A stretch of 64,000 bases of DNA from Paratractidigestivibacter sp003150175. GTDB lineage: Bacteria; Actinomycetota; Coriobacteriia; Coriobacteriales; Atopobiaceae. This document shows positions 7,592 to 14,911 of the stretch, in pieces. The notes under the pieces are model-generated. The model made no database searches and was not told where the DNA came from. It was given only the letters and a program-made list of their open reading frames with translations. A program made the translations under genes and the position numbers. The stretch lies in NCBI RefSeq assembly GCF_964283195.1, contig NZ_CAXYLH010000001.1. One strand, 5' to 3'. Each line of letters starts with the position of its first letter. Position 1 is the first letter of the stretch.

Positions 7592-8394
7592 GGCGTGCTT
7601 TTACCGGATATGAGTTCAGAATCGCCCTGTTCGCCGCGCTCTGCCTTTCGATGTTGCAGCTTTGCTTTGTCCCGCTGCAATACTGCGTTGGAGACGCATG
7701 GAGCCAATGGCGATCGGGCGCATACGGCATGCCCCCGTCAGTCTGGGCCTCTTGGATAGGAGGCACCCCACAGTCCATCTGGTCGGCTCTGTTCTACTAC
7801 CTTGTGCCGCTCCTCTGCTGCGCCCCGTTCGCCTCATCGGCGTGCACGGACCTCAGCGGAGGCCTGGCCCCCGTGCTCGCCTCGCGGTCGAGCGCACGCG
7901 AGTACACGCTCTCCAAGATGCTGGCAAGCTGCGCCTCCGGAGTGCTCGTTTTTGTGGTCCCCCAGGTCATAAACCTGCTTGCCACCATGCTGCTCGTACC
8001 CTTGATTCCCCCAGACCCCGTTACGCTGTTGTTCCCCATCACCTACCGAGCTGCCGCGGCCGAGCTGTACTATTCCTCTCCCCTGCTCTACACGCTGCTC
8101 TTCTTGGCAGTCGGGTCCGCCTTCATCTGTCTCCTGAATTGCGCCTGCATCGCCTGCTCGAGTCGATTGCGGTCCCGCCTGCTCATCTCGTTTTTGCCGT
8201 TTCTGGGGTGCATGCTGCTGAATTTCCTCCTGAGCACGATCGGCCTGACGTGCTATTCGCCGGAGAACATCCTGAGCCCCTACCAGCAATACCCGGGAAT
8301 GAGCATCAGCCTTACGGTCGCACTTCTTGGCCTTTTGCTTACCACGGTTGTGGGGTACGCTGCAATCAAATCGCAAAGGGTTGATGTCTTGTGA
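7573..8394 (+). CDS. ABC-2-like permease subunit 1 of the cassette
   Basis: 273 residues with about six membrane segments. It begins with YELRRAFTGYEFRIALFAAL, the cytoplasmic lead-in typical of ABC-2 permeases, and has a DLSGGLAPVLASRSS loop after the second segment, as in BcrB/NatB-type subunits. GTG start with GGAGG upstream; it overlaps the accessory gene by 19 bases and the next permease by 4 (GTGA). It is one of three unlike permease genes served by one ATPase gene. Confidence 0.75.
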   Translation: MVAYELRRAFTGYEFRIALFAALCLSMLQLCFVPLQYCVGDAWSQWRSGAYGMPPSVWASWIGGTPQSIWSALFYYLVPLLCCAPFASSACTDLSGGLAPVLASRSSAREYTLSKMLASCASGVLVFVVPQVINLLATMLLVPLIPPDPVTLLFPITYRAAAAELYYSSPLLYTLLFLAVGSAFICLLNCACIACSSRLRSRLLISFLPFLGCMLLNFLLSTIGLTCYSPENILSPYQQYPGMSISLTVALLGLLLTTVVGYAAIKSQRVDVL

Positions 8395-9221
8395 GGTCGC
8401 ATGGCAAGAAGTGCCCTCCCGGCATATCGAGGGTCTTGGCGCTTGCCCGCCATTTTGCACGGCCTGGGAGCATGGCCGCATGCGGGTTCATAGTCGCGTT
8501 CATCGTCTTCGACTCTGCAACGATCGCGCTGTCATCAAATGCGCGCGGCTATTCTCCGGCTTCTCCGCTCGATGCTTTTTTGCTCCTGTTCTACGGCGAG
8601 CCTGAGCACGTGCTGCCATCACGTTTTTACGTGACCATCCCCGTAACATGGCTCATGGGCCAATCCCTCTTCTTTGCCTTTATTGCCTGTGCGCTCTTTT
8701 GGGCAACCAGCGGTCAGGGACGGCAGTTCCTGCTGCGAGCCGGGTCCTCGAGGGTGTGGTGGTGCTCCCTATGCCTGGCTGTGCTGATGATGACGCTCGC
8801 GCGCTTCCTCATATCCGCGGCGGTTTGCACGGTCTTTCCAGCCGTCTCCCATCCGCTCGGAGTCGGACCGAGCGCAGGCGAGATCTTCCCCGTCGGCTCA
8901 TTAGGACCCTCAGCCCAAGCCACGCTTCATATGGCATTCTCGGTCCTACTGCCGCAATTACTGCTTGCTCAGCTCTTGACTTTCTTGTCGCTCTACCTCG
9001 GGGCATTCTGGTCGTTCGCATGCGTCGCGGCGTTTTCCGCCCTCTCGGCAATCGCGCCGGGGGCTCTGCTCTTCGGCGACTGGAGCATGCTCGCCAGAAA
9101 CGCGATTTGCTGCCCCGGCGGCGTGAGCCCGGTAGCCATCGAAGCGCTTTGCCTTCTTCTGGGCGCTCTGCTCTGGGCAATTGGCGCCCTCAGGGTGACG
9201 TCGCGCGTCGAGCCCATGTAA
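8391..9221 (+). CDS. Permease subunit 2 of the cassette
   Basis: 276 residues with about six hydrophobic segments (for example MAACGFIVAFIVFDSATIAL and LLLAQLLTFLSLYLGAFWSF). A roughly 50-residue outside loop lies after the first segment. The GTG start overlaps the previous stop (GTGA), indicating coupling. It shows no clear sequence identity to permeases 1 and 3 beyond general layout. Membrane subunit of the same transporter; family assignment is by context and topology. Confidence 0.65.
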   Translation: MRSHGKKCPPGISRVLALARHFARPGSMAACGFIVAFIVFDSATIALSSNARGYSPASPLDAFLLLFYGEPEHVLPSRFYVTIPVTWLMGQSLFFAFIACALFWATSGQGRQFLLRAGSSRVWWCSLCLAVLMMTLARFLISAAVCTVFPAVSHPLGVGPSAGEIFPVGSLGPSAQATLHMAFSVLLPQLLLAQLLTFLSLYLGAFWSFACVAAFSALSAIAPGALLFGDWSMLARNAICCPGGVSPVAIEALCLLLGALLWAIGALRVTSRVEPM

Positions 9222-9247
9222 ACACAGGTCACGACCAATGGAGCCAC

Positions 9248-10078
9248 ATGCCATCCCATATAAAGAAACTCGCGAGGTCTTGCCGCGCAAACCGAGGCCT
9301 GTTGCTGTCCCTGCTGATCATCTCCGCAATCGTCGTTCGGTATAACCAAACGGGATTCGCGAGGTCTCTTCCTGCGGGAAGCCGGCCGTCCCCCTTAGAC
9401 TTCCTTATCTTCGATATGGGTACGGGCGGTCAGCTGAGCGTTGCTTGGCTCCTTGCCCCGCTCTGCTCGATGGCGCTTGTGTCTTTGGTGCTTAGCCCCG
9501 AGGCGCACCAGATGGCGGTTCTCGGCCACGGCTCGCTGCGAAGGCTATGGCTTTCCGAGCTGGCCGACGCCGCCTTGGCGGCCGCGCACGTATCAGTTGC
9601 TGTATTCCTCATTTCCTTGTTTTGCGGACTCGTGACAGCGACCGCTCACGGCGCCGGAGCCGCCGGCAGCGTCTGCGCCGTGATGACGGGACAAGAATTC
9701 CATCCGAGCGCAAGTCAGGCTTTTGTTTCCCTCGCCTGCTTGGTCCATCTGATGTCGGCGACCTTCTTTGTAACGCTGGTATACCTGGGCACAAGAAGAA
9801 TCACCGGAAGCCGGCTGGGCTCATTCGCCTTGACCCTTGTTCTTCTGCTTCCGAGCGTCACGGACGGAAACTCGTTTGTGAGCGATCTTTTGCGCAATAT
9901 CCCCGGCGTCGCATTCGTCGAGAACCCCATCCACGCTTTCGTCGCGTTCCAGAGCGTCGATTGGCAGCGATGGCTTGGCGGCGAGGCTCCGCATCTCTGG
10001 TTTTTGCCTCTGGTATCCATGCTGTTGGCCGCAATCGTGTACGGTCTCTCGAATCGGCAAGAAGTGCCGTGGCGATAA
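9248..10078 (+). CDS. Permease subunit 3 of the cassette
   Basis: 276 residues with about six membrane segments. The first (GLLLSLLIISAIVVRYNQTG) is followed by a long outside loop, then SLRRLWLSELADAALAAAHV before the next membrane pair, similar in style to peptide-type ABC-2 permeases. The ATG has GGAG 5 bases upstream and lies 26 bases after permease 2. It is the last gene of the + strand cassette; the next gene converges 49 bases downstream. No strong terminator was recognised between them. Confidence 0.65.
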   Translation: MPSHIKKLARSCRANRGLLLSLLIISAIVVRYNQTGFARSLPAGSRPSPLDFLIFDMGTGGQLSVAWLLAPLCSMALVSLVLSPEAHQMAVLGHGSLRRLWLSELADAALAAAHVSVAVFLISLFCGLVTATAHGAGAAGSVCAVMTGQEFHPSASQAFVSLACLVHLMSATFFVTLVYLGTRRITGSRLGSFALTLVLLLPSVTDGNSFVSDLLRNIPGVAFVENPIHAFVAFQSVDWQRWLGGEAPHLWFLPLVSMLLAAIVYGLSNRQEVPWR

Positions 10079-10127
10079 GGGCCGTCAAAATCCTTCGCTC
10101 CCGCGCAGCCAGTGATGGGGCACCGAC

Positions 10128-10925
10128 CTAACCGACCGAGGATGAGAGCCGCTCCGCGTCCGCGGGCCGCGCCGAGTACATCTTCACCAGCCGGACGACG
10201 GTGCCGGAGCCCGAGGTCTTGGGGCCGATGGTCACCGAGTCCGCCAAAAGCCGCATGAGCTTAATCCCGCGCCCGCGCTCGGCGAACGAGTCTCCTTCGG
10301 GCTCGGCAGCGGCCCCGCCCCCGCCGGCGCAGCCGCAGTCCCCCGGCAAGAAGCCCTCCCCGCAGTCGGCCACGTCGACGACGACGCGGTCGGCGTAGGC
10401 CGCCACCGTGACCAGGACCTCGTCGGCACAGGTGTGGTCCACGGCGTTGCCCACCGCTTCCCCCGACGCCAGGTTCATGTCAAAGAGGTCGTCGTCGGAG
10501 AGCGGCAGCTCGGCGATCATGCACCGCAGGCGATTGCGCGCGCAGTCGAGCTTGTCCTTGTCCACCCGAAACGTGGTGCGCCACTCGGGCAAGGCGTTCG
10601 CGGGGAGCTCCGGGACCTCGGCCGCGGCACCCGCGCGCGTGACGGGAACGAGGTCCGCCATGCGCATGACCACAAGCGCCCGGTATACCCTGTCCGCGAC
10701 GTTGGTGAGCGAGATGAGGCCGCCCACCTGCCGCATGCGACGCATCTCGCGCAGAATCATCCCGAAGCCGGCGGAGTCGGCATAGGAGGCGTTGGCCATG
10801 TTGAGCACGACGCGCCGGCAGCCGGAATCGATGAGCTCGTCGACGAGCTCGCGCACCTTGGGCGCCGACCTCACGTCGAGGTCGCCGTCCACGCTCACCT
10901 GCGCTATGTTCGTCTTCGTCGTCAT
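10128..10925 (-). CDS. STAS domain fused to an RsbW-like serine kinase (HATPase)
   Basis: 265 residues. The N-terminal STAS domain (about 1-100) keeps the phosphorylatable Ser in YADSAGFG, as in anti-sigma antagonists (RsbV/SpoIIAA). The C-terminal GHKL domain (about 125-255) has an N-box EAVGNAVDH, G1 DVADCGEGF and G2 RGRGIKLMRLL, as in RsbW/SpoIIAB. Normally these are separate proteins that bind each other. The PP2C phosphatase gene lies directly upstream on the same strand. No sigma factor gene is adjacent, so the output partner is unknown. The start is the first Met in a frame with only a weak ribosome site. Confidence 0.85.
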   Translation of the reverse strand: MTTKTNIAQVSVDGDLDVRSAPKVRELVDELIDSGCRRVVLNMANASYADSAGFGMILREMRRMRQVGGLISLTNVADRVYRALVVMRMADLVPVTRAGAAAEVPELPANALPEWRTTFRVDKDKLDCARNRLRCMIAELPLSDDDLFDMNLASGEAVGNAVDHTCADEVLVTVAAYADRVVVDVADCGEGFLPGDCGCAGGGGAAAEPEGDSFAERGRGIKLMRLLADSVTIGPKTSGSGTVVRLVKMYSARPADAERLSSSVG

Positions 10926-10990
10926 ACCCAGAGCATGCCCAGCAAGAAACCCCGCTAAACACCCGGATTGCCCAGGGGGCACAAATTGGC

Positions 10991-13219
10991 CTACCCGAGC
11001 GCGTCGAAGCGCAGCGAGACCATGGCCACGTCGTCCTCGAGCTTGTGCCCGGTGAACTCCTCGACCGTGTCCATAAGGCGGCTCAGGAAGCCCTCGTAGG
11101 GCTTCGCGGGGTCGCTCTCGCGCATGACCATGTCGCGCAGCCCCTGCTCGCCGAAGAACGCGCCGGACGGGTCGCGCGCCTCGGTCGTGCCGTCCGTGTA
11201 GAGCAGCAGCACGTCGTCCGCCCTGTAGCCGATCGAGCCGTCCCGGTAGGCGATATCGTGGAAGGCGCCCACGACGCCGGACTGCACGTCGAGCAGCGTC
11301 ATCTCCTGGCCGCCCGCGCGGACGAGGAGCGCAGGCGGATGGCCCGCGGAGCAGTACGTTATGGTCGAGGCGTCGAGGTCGATGATGCCCACGAAGAGCG
11401 TGGCGAACGTCTCGATGCGGCTGAACCCGAGGAGAAACTCGTTCAGGCTCCGCACCATGCGCGCGGGCGCGAGGCCCTCCCAGGCGTAGGCCCCGAGCGC
11501 GGTCTTCACCGCGGCCGAGACCGATGCCGCCTCCACGCCCTTGCCGGACACGTCGCCCATGATCACGCACGCGCGGCGCCCCGGCAGGCTGATGAGGTCA
11601 TAGAAGTCGCCGCCGACGAAGGCCGACGCCGTCGCCGAGGAATAGACCCCCTGAGCGTCGATGCCCTCCACGTGCTGGAGCTCGTTTCTCATCCCCGACT
11701 GGAGGGCCTGGGAGATGCGGCGGTTCTCGTAGCGGGCCTGCTCGCCCTGGAGCACGTCGCGCAGGCAGGAGGCGAGGCGCGCGAGGAAGGCGAGGTCGAC
11801 GTCGTCGAAGGGCTCGGCGCCGTCGGGGCGCAGCATGAGGCAGACGCGGCGGGTGCCCGCGGCCTCGCCGCCGTCGATGAGCACGGCCTCGCAGGGTTCG
11901 CCGAGCTCGCGGAGGCGCTCGCGCAGGGAGTCGCCGGGCTGCAGCGGCACGACCGAGACGCCGTCGATGGCGTGCCCCTCGCAGAGCGCATCGAGGTCGC
12001 AGGCGATCTCCTGGCGCCCCGTGAGCGGCAGCTCGGCGACGATCCTCCCCGGGGCAGCCTCGGCGTCCGCCTCCACGAACGCGGAGTCGAGCTCTTCGGC
12101 CGCCTCGCGCATCACCTCGACGATGTCGTCGTGGGGGTTCTCGGAATCGCCGAGCCCCAGTGCCTTCTCGCGCAGGTCGGAGAGGATCTCGTCCAGCCGA
12201 GAGGAGCGCTGCGCGCGCATGGTCGCGAAGGCGCCCGCCAGCTGGACCGCGAGGTAGTGGGCGACGGAGTCGAGCAGGCGCGCGTCTTCCTTGTCGATGG
12301 GGTACTGGTGCTTCCAGCCGACCTCGATGATGGAGATCACCTCGCCGTCGAACCATACCGGCACGGCGACGAAGCTGGTGAAGGGCGGCAGGAGCTTGGA
12401 CTGGATCTTTATGACCTCGCGCGTGTCCTCGTTGACGACCTCGCGAGACGCGAGGCGCCCGGCGCGCAGCGCCTCGCCCGAGGGGGCGGCCACGCGCAGG
12501 CGGATGGCCTTGCCGGCGCGGGTGGCGAGGGTCTCGACCGTGCGGCCGAAGTGCATGAAGCGCGGCACGCGGCCGCCGTCGATGTCGCCCGCGAGGCCGC
12601 GGAGGTGGAAGCCGTCGGCGCCGGCGAGGTAGACGATGGTGCCGTCGGCGTCGAGCGTCTGGTACAGACGGTCGAGCACGCGCGTGAAGAGCTCGGCCAC
12701 GTCGGGCGCATCGAGGGTGTCCAGCACGATGTTGAAAGCGCCCGAGAGGCGCTTGTTCGCGCGCTTGAGGTCGTCGACCGTGCGGTCGTGCTCGCGGGCC
12801 TCGGCGAGCCCGTCGCCTGTGGGGTGGGCGACCAGCAGGTACGTCTCGCCGGGCGCCTGTACGGACTCGCAGCGGACCGACACGGGCCGCAGCTCCCCGT
12901 CGAGCCCGCGGCATCTCGCCGGGGAAGAGGAGCCGTCGAGCGAGAACGGCAGCCCCGCGACGGGAGAACCGTCGTCCGCGGCATCGGCGTCGCCGAGGTC
13001 GGGGAAGAGCTCTTGGATCTGGAGCCCCGCGACGTCCACGTCGCCCGCGCCGAGGAGCTCGGCCGCTTCCTCGTTGGCAAGAAGCACCTTCCCGCCCCCG
13101 TCGAACACGAGGACGCAGTCGCTCGTGAGCTGCAACAGCCGAGAGAACGTGCCGACGAGGCTCCCCTCGCCTATACCCTCGACATGGCGCCTGGCCAGCG
13201 CCGAACTCGACCTCGCCAT
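10991..13219 (-). CDS. PAS-GAF-PP2C (RsbU/SpoIIE-like) protein phosphatase
   Basis: 742 residues. A PAS-like domain lies at about 25-140 (LLQLTSDCVLVFDGGGKVLL), a linker helix follows, and a GAF domain at about 185-335 precedes a less defined region. The C-terminal PP2C/SpoIIE domain spans about 535-740 with metal motifs VGGDFYD, GDVSGKG, AGHPPALL and LLYTDGTTEA. It should dephosphorylate the STAS domain of the adjacent fusion in response to a small-molecule or redox signal. It is soluble: no membrane segment is seen. AAGGAG lies 9 bases before ATG. The next gene downstream is the STAS-kinase fusion, 65 bases away. Confidence 0.88.
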   Translation of the reverse strand: MARSSSALARRHVEGIGEGSLVGTFSRLLQLTSDCVLVFDGGGKVLLANEEAAELLGAGDVDVAGLQIQELFPDLGDADAADDGSPVAGLPFSLDGSSSPARCRGLDGELRPVSVRCESVQAPGETYLLVAHPTGDGLAEAREHDRTVDDLKRANKRLSGAFNIVLDTLDAPDVAELFTRVLDRLYQTLDADGTIVYLAGADGFHLRGLAGDIDGGRVPRFMHFGRTVETLATRAGKAIRLRVAAPSGEALRAGRLASREVVNEDTREVIKIQSKLLPPFTSFVAVPVWFDGEVISIIEVGWKHQYPIDKEDARLLDSVAHYLAVQLAGAFATMRAQRSSRLDEILSDLREKALGLGDSENPHDDIVEVMREAAEELDSAFVEADAEAAPGRIVAELPLTGRQEIACDLDALCEGHAIDGVSVVPLQPGDSLRERLRELGEPCEAVLIDGGEAAGTRRVCLMLRPDGAEPFDDVDLAFLARLASCLRDVLQGEQARYENRRISQALQSGMRNELQHVEGIDAQGVYSSATASAFVGGDFYDLISLPGRRACVIMGDVSGKGVEAASVSAAVKTALGAYAWEGLAPARMVRSLNEFLLGFSRIETFATLFVGIIDLDASTITYCSAGHPPALLVRAGGQEMTLLDVQSGVVGAFHDIAYRDGSIGYRADDVLLLYTDGTTEARDPSGAFFGEQGLRDMVMRESDPAKPYEGFLSRLMDTVEEFTGHKLEDDVAMVSLRFDALG

Positions 13220-13258
13220 GTGTGCGGCAACTCCTTCGCGTCCGGCCGCGCGGCTCGG

Positions 13259-13681
13259 CTAGTCGGTCTCGTAGAGGTCCTTGGCCTCCAGAAACGCAAG
13301 GCCGCTCTCGCGCAGCTTGATCTCCAGCGGCTCGCCGGTGGCCTTGATCACGTCCACCGTGCGCTCGCCCATGGAGCAAGTGTAGGCGTATTCGACGTTG
13401 AGGTCACACGACGCGAGGCGATCAAGGAGGTGACCCAGCGCACCAGGGACATTCTCGACCTCGGCGGCGACCACGCGTGCGCACATGGCGTTGTAGCCCT
13501 TCTCGCGCAGCATGGCGGCGGTCGTGCGCGGTTTGTCGCAGATCACGCGGATGATGCCGAAGTCGACCGTCTCGGCGACCATGAGGGCGTGTATCTGGAC
13601 GCCTTCCTGGCCGAGGAGCTTGCACATGGCGGCGAGCTTGCCGGGGCCGTCGGGCAAACAGACTGTGAGCTGATCGATCAT
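13259..13681 (-). CDS. Tandem ACT-domain protein
   Basis: 140 residues made of two ACT-type amino-acid-binding folds (about 1-65 and 70-135), beginning IDQLTVCLPDGPGKLAAMCK with the GPGKL ligand-loop signature. There is no catalytic domain, as in small regulatory ACT proteins. ATG 13681 was chosen because GGGAG precedes it by 9 bases; the longer frame has no ribosome site. It is 39 bases upstream of the phosphatase gene and may be co-transcribed with it. Ligand and target are unknown. Confidence 0.8.
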   Translation of the reverse strand: MIDQLTVCLPDGPGKLAAMCKLLGQEGVQIHALMVAETVDFGIIRVICDKPRTTAAMLREKGYNAMCARVVAAEVENVPGALGHLLDRLASCDLNVEYAYTCSMGERTVDVIKATGEPLEIKLRESGLAFLEAKDLYETD

Positions 13682-13977
13682 GGTGTGCTCCCTTCGCGTA
13701 TGTCGGTGCTGTGTTGGCATCATGCTAGGGCCGACACTGAAGGGACGAGACCGCTAGAAACGCTCGGGTTTCTCGGTATTTCGCGTTTGGACACAAGACG
13801 CGTGGGCGCGGGAGGTCAGGTCAAAAGCACAGAGAAGACCATCGGCTCAGGTCCACGAAACAAGGCATTGAGATACGAAAAGAGTGGCTCCAAAGAGAGC
13901 GAGAACCTGCTGCAACGCAGCGCCGCCGCGTACTTAGATACGAAAAGAGGGCCTCCGAAGAGACCCTCTTGAATTCG
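13682..13977. other. Intergenic region between the ACT gene and tRNA-Leu
   Basis: No coding sequence seen. It holds the leader of the ACT gene, the tRNA-Leu terminator (13943-13970), and an older-looking degenerate copy of that terminator sequence at about 13870-13899 (AGATACGAAAAGAG shared, then diverging). No promoter could be placed confidently. Confidence 0.6.
13943..13970 (-). terminator. Intrinsic terminator after tRNA-Leu
   Basis: On the minus strand AAGAGGGTCTC, a TTCG loop and GAGGCCCTCTTTT, starting 8 bases after the tRNA 3' end. Confidence 0.85.
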
Positions 13978-14068
13978 TGGTGTCGGAGGCGGGACTTGAA
14001 CCCGCACGACCTTTTAGTCAGTCACTAGCACCTCAAGCTAGCGCGTCTGCCAATTCCGCCACTCCGAC
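13978..14068 (-). tRNA. tRNA-Leu(GAG)
   Basis: 91 nt class II tRNA with CCA encoded. Acceptor GTCGGAG/CTCCGAC, anticodon stem CTAGC/GCTAG with loop TTGAGGT (GAG), long variable arm, and T-arm GCGGGTTCAAGTCCCGC. Confidence 0.95.
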
Positions 14069-14092
14069 TTGCTGCGCTTTCGCGCGAGAAAG

Positions 14093-14122
14093 AATATAAC
14101 ACGGCCGTCAAACCTCGCGCAA
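14093..14122 (-). promoter_or_regulatory. Promoter of tRNA-Leu
   Basis: Minus strand: -35 TTGCGC (14117-14122), 18-base spacer, -10 TATATT (14093-14098). It is preceded by AAATTGGGGG, the same block as in the tRNA-Gly copy 1 promoter. Confidence 0.75.
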
Positions 14123-14305
14123 CCCCCAATTTCAAATTTCTTTGCAATAGAGGGCTCTTTGTTCTCCACGCGCAAAGCCGCAAAGGCAAAACCGCTGTTA
14201 TTCGCAGTGATTCCATCGGGAATCCGGCCTCGCCCAGTCTCAGATACTCCCCTATCCGTTTCGCACGCCACCATTCGCCGAGTTCATGCAAAGAATTCCA
14301 GCAGT

Positions 14306-14508
14306 CACGCAGGAATGTGCACAGAGATAAGGACCTGTTGGCCTGGTTGCAATGAATTCGAAAGTTGTTGGTCTGCTTGCCAAATAATCGGGAGTTCTTG
14401 GTCCATTTGCGAAGAAAACAGGAGTTGTTGGTGCTCGGGGAACCAACAGAACGGTATTTCTTTGCAAACGGGCCAACAACTCGCGATTTCTTTGCAGAAG
14501 CTCGGCTG
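14306..14508. repeat. 30-bp repeat array that inverts halfway
   Basis: Three clear direct units start at 14336, 14366 and 14396, exactly 30 bases apart, with consensus TGTTGGYC, then TTGC at position 12, AA near 17 and a CGGGAGT-like end. A half unit starts at 14426 and a weaker unit at 14306. After a palindromic centre (GTTGGT and AACCAAC, about 14428-14447), two units at 14449-14478 and 14479-14508 run in the opposite orientation with the same 30-base period (TTTCTTTGCA core). No spacers separate the units, so it is not a CRISPR array. No gene is recognised here. Confidence 0.8.
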
Positions 14509-14570
14509 AGGCGCTCCGCGTAGCGCGCGGGTCGCTCATTCGACAGACACATTTCGCGCGAACCAAAGTA

Positions 14571-14884
14571 CCGTTAAACGCAAGCCACAGACCCGCCAAG
14601 TCAGTTGGCCGCAAGCAGCTCACGAGCCGAAGCCCGTTAAGTGAAAGCCGCGGACTCGCAAAGTAAGATGGTCGCAAGATCCGCCCGCGCAGGAGCCACG
14701 GCACACAGAAGCCGCCCGTTTGTCTCTGGCGCAGTTCCGCATGAGCCGAAGGTGACTAAATGTCGCCTTCATGCGAAGAGGACTGTTTGAGCACAGAGAC
14801 AAACGGACGGCTTCAAGTGCCGCGGGCCAACGCGCAAGCAGTGTTGTCCGAGCAGACAACTTACTTGGCGAGCCCGCGGCTTCA
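14571..14884. repeat. Composite 63-bp direct/inverted repeat with a large fold-back
   Basis: Two direct copies start at 14571 and 14634 (63 bases apart; CCGTTAA, then AAGCC, then CGCAAG conserved). A third, inverted copy ends at 14884: its reverse complement begins AAGCCGCGGGCTCGCCAAGT, against AAGCCGCGGACTCGCAAAGT in copy 2. Between them a fold-back spans 14708-14814, with 21-base outer arms (one mismatch; 14708-14728 with 14794-14814) and an inner hairpin GAAGGTGAC/GTCGCCTTC around TAAAT. No coding sequence is supported. It fits a decayed non-autonomous element or a structured RNA. Confidence 0.75.
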
Positions 14885-14911
14885 AAAAGCAAGGTCTACA
14901 AGGCCAGGAGC

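Noticed and set aside
8648..10078. A single 476-residue protein covering permease 3 and part of permease 2 in another frame
   Set aside because: Its first half is an out-of-frame reading of permease 2 with shadow composition; the real start is ATG 9248 with a ribosome site.
11045..13972. A 975-codon + strand frame
   Set aside because: Antisense to the PP2C phosphatase and ACT genes, with biased composition typical of shadow frames.
14306..14508. CRISPR array
   Set aside because: Units are contiguous without spacers, are diverged, change orientation, and no cas genes are near.
14025..14704. Minus-strand frames through the 30-bp array with ten-residue repeats
   Set aside because: The repeat makes all frames look periodic; the frames run into tRNA-Leu and lack ribosome sites. 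Kept as a repeat only.
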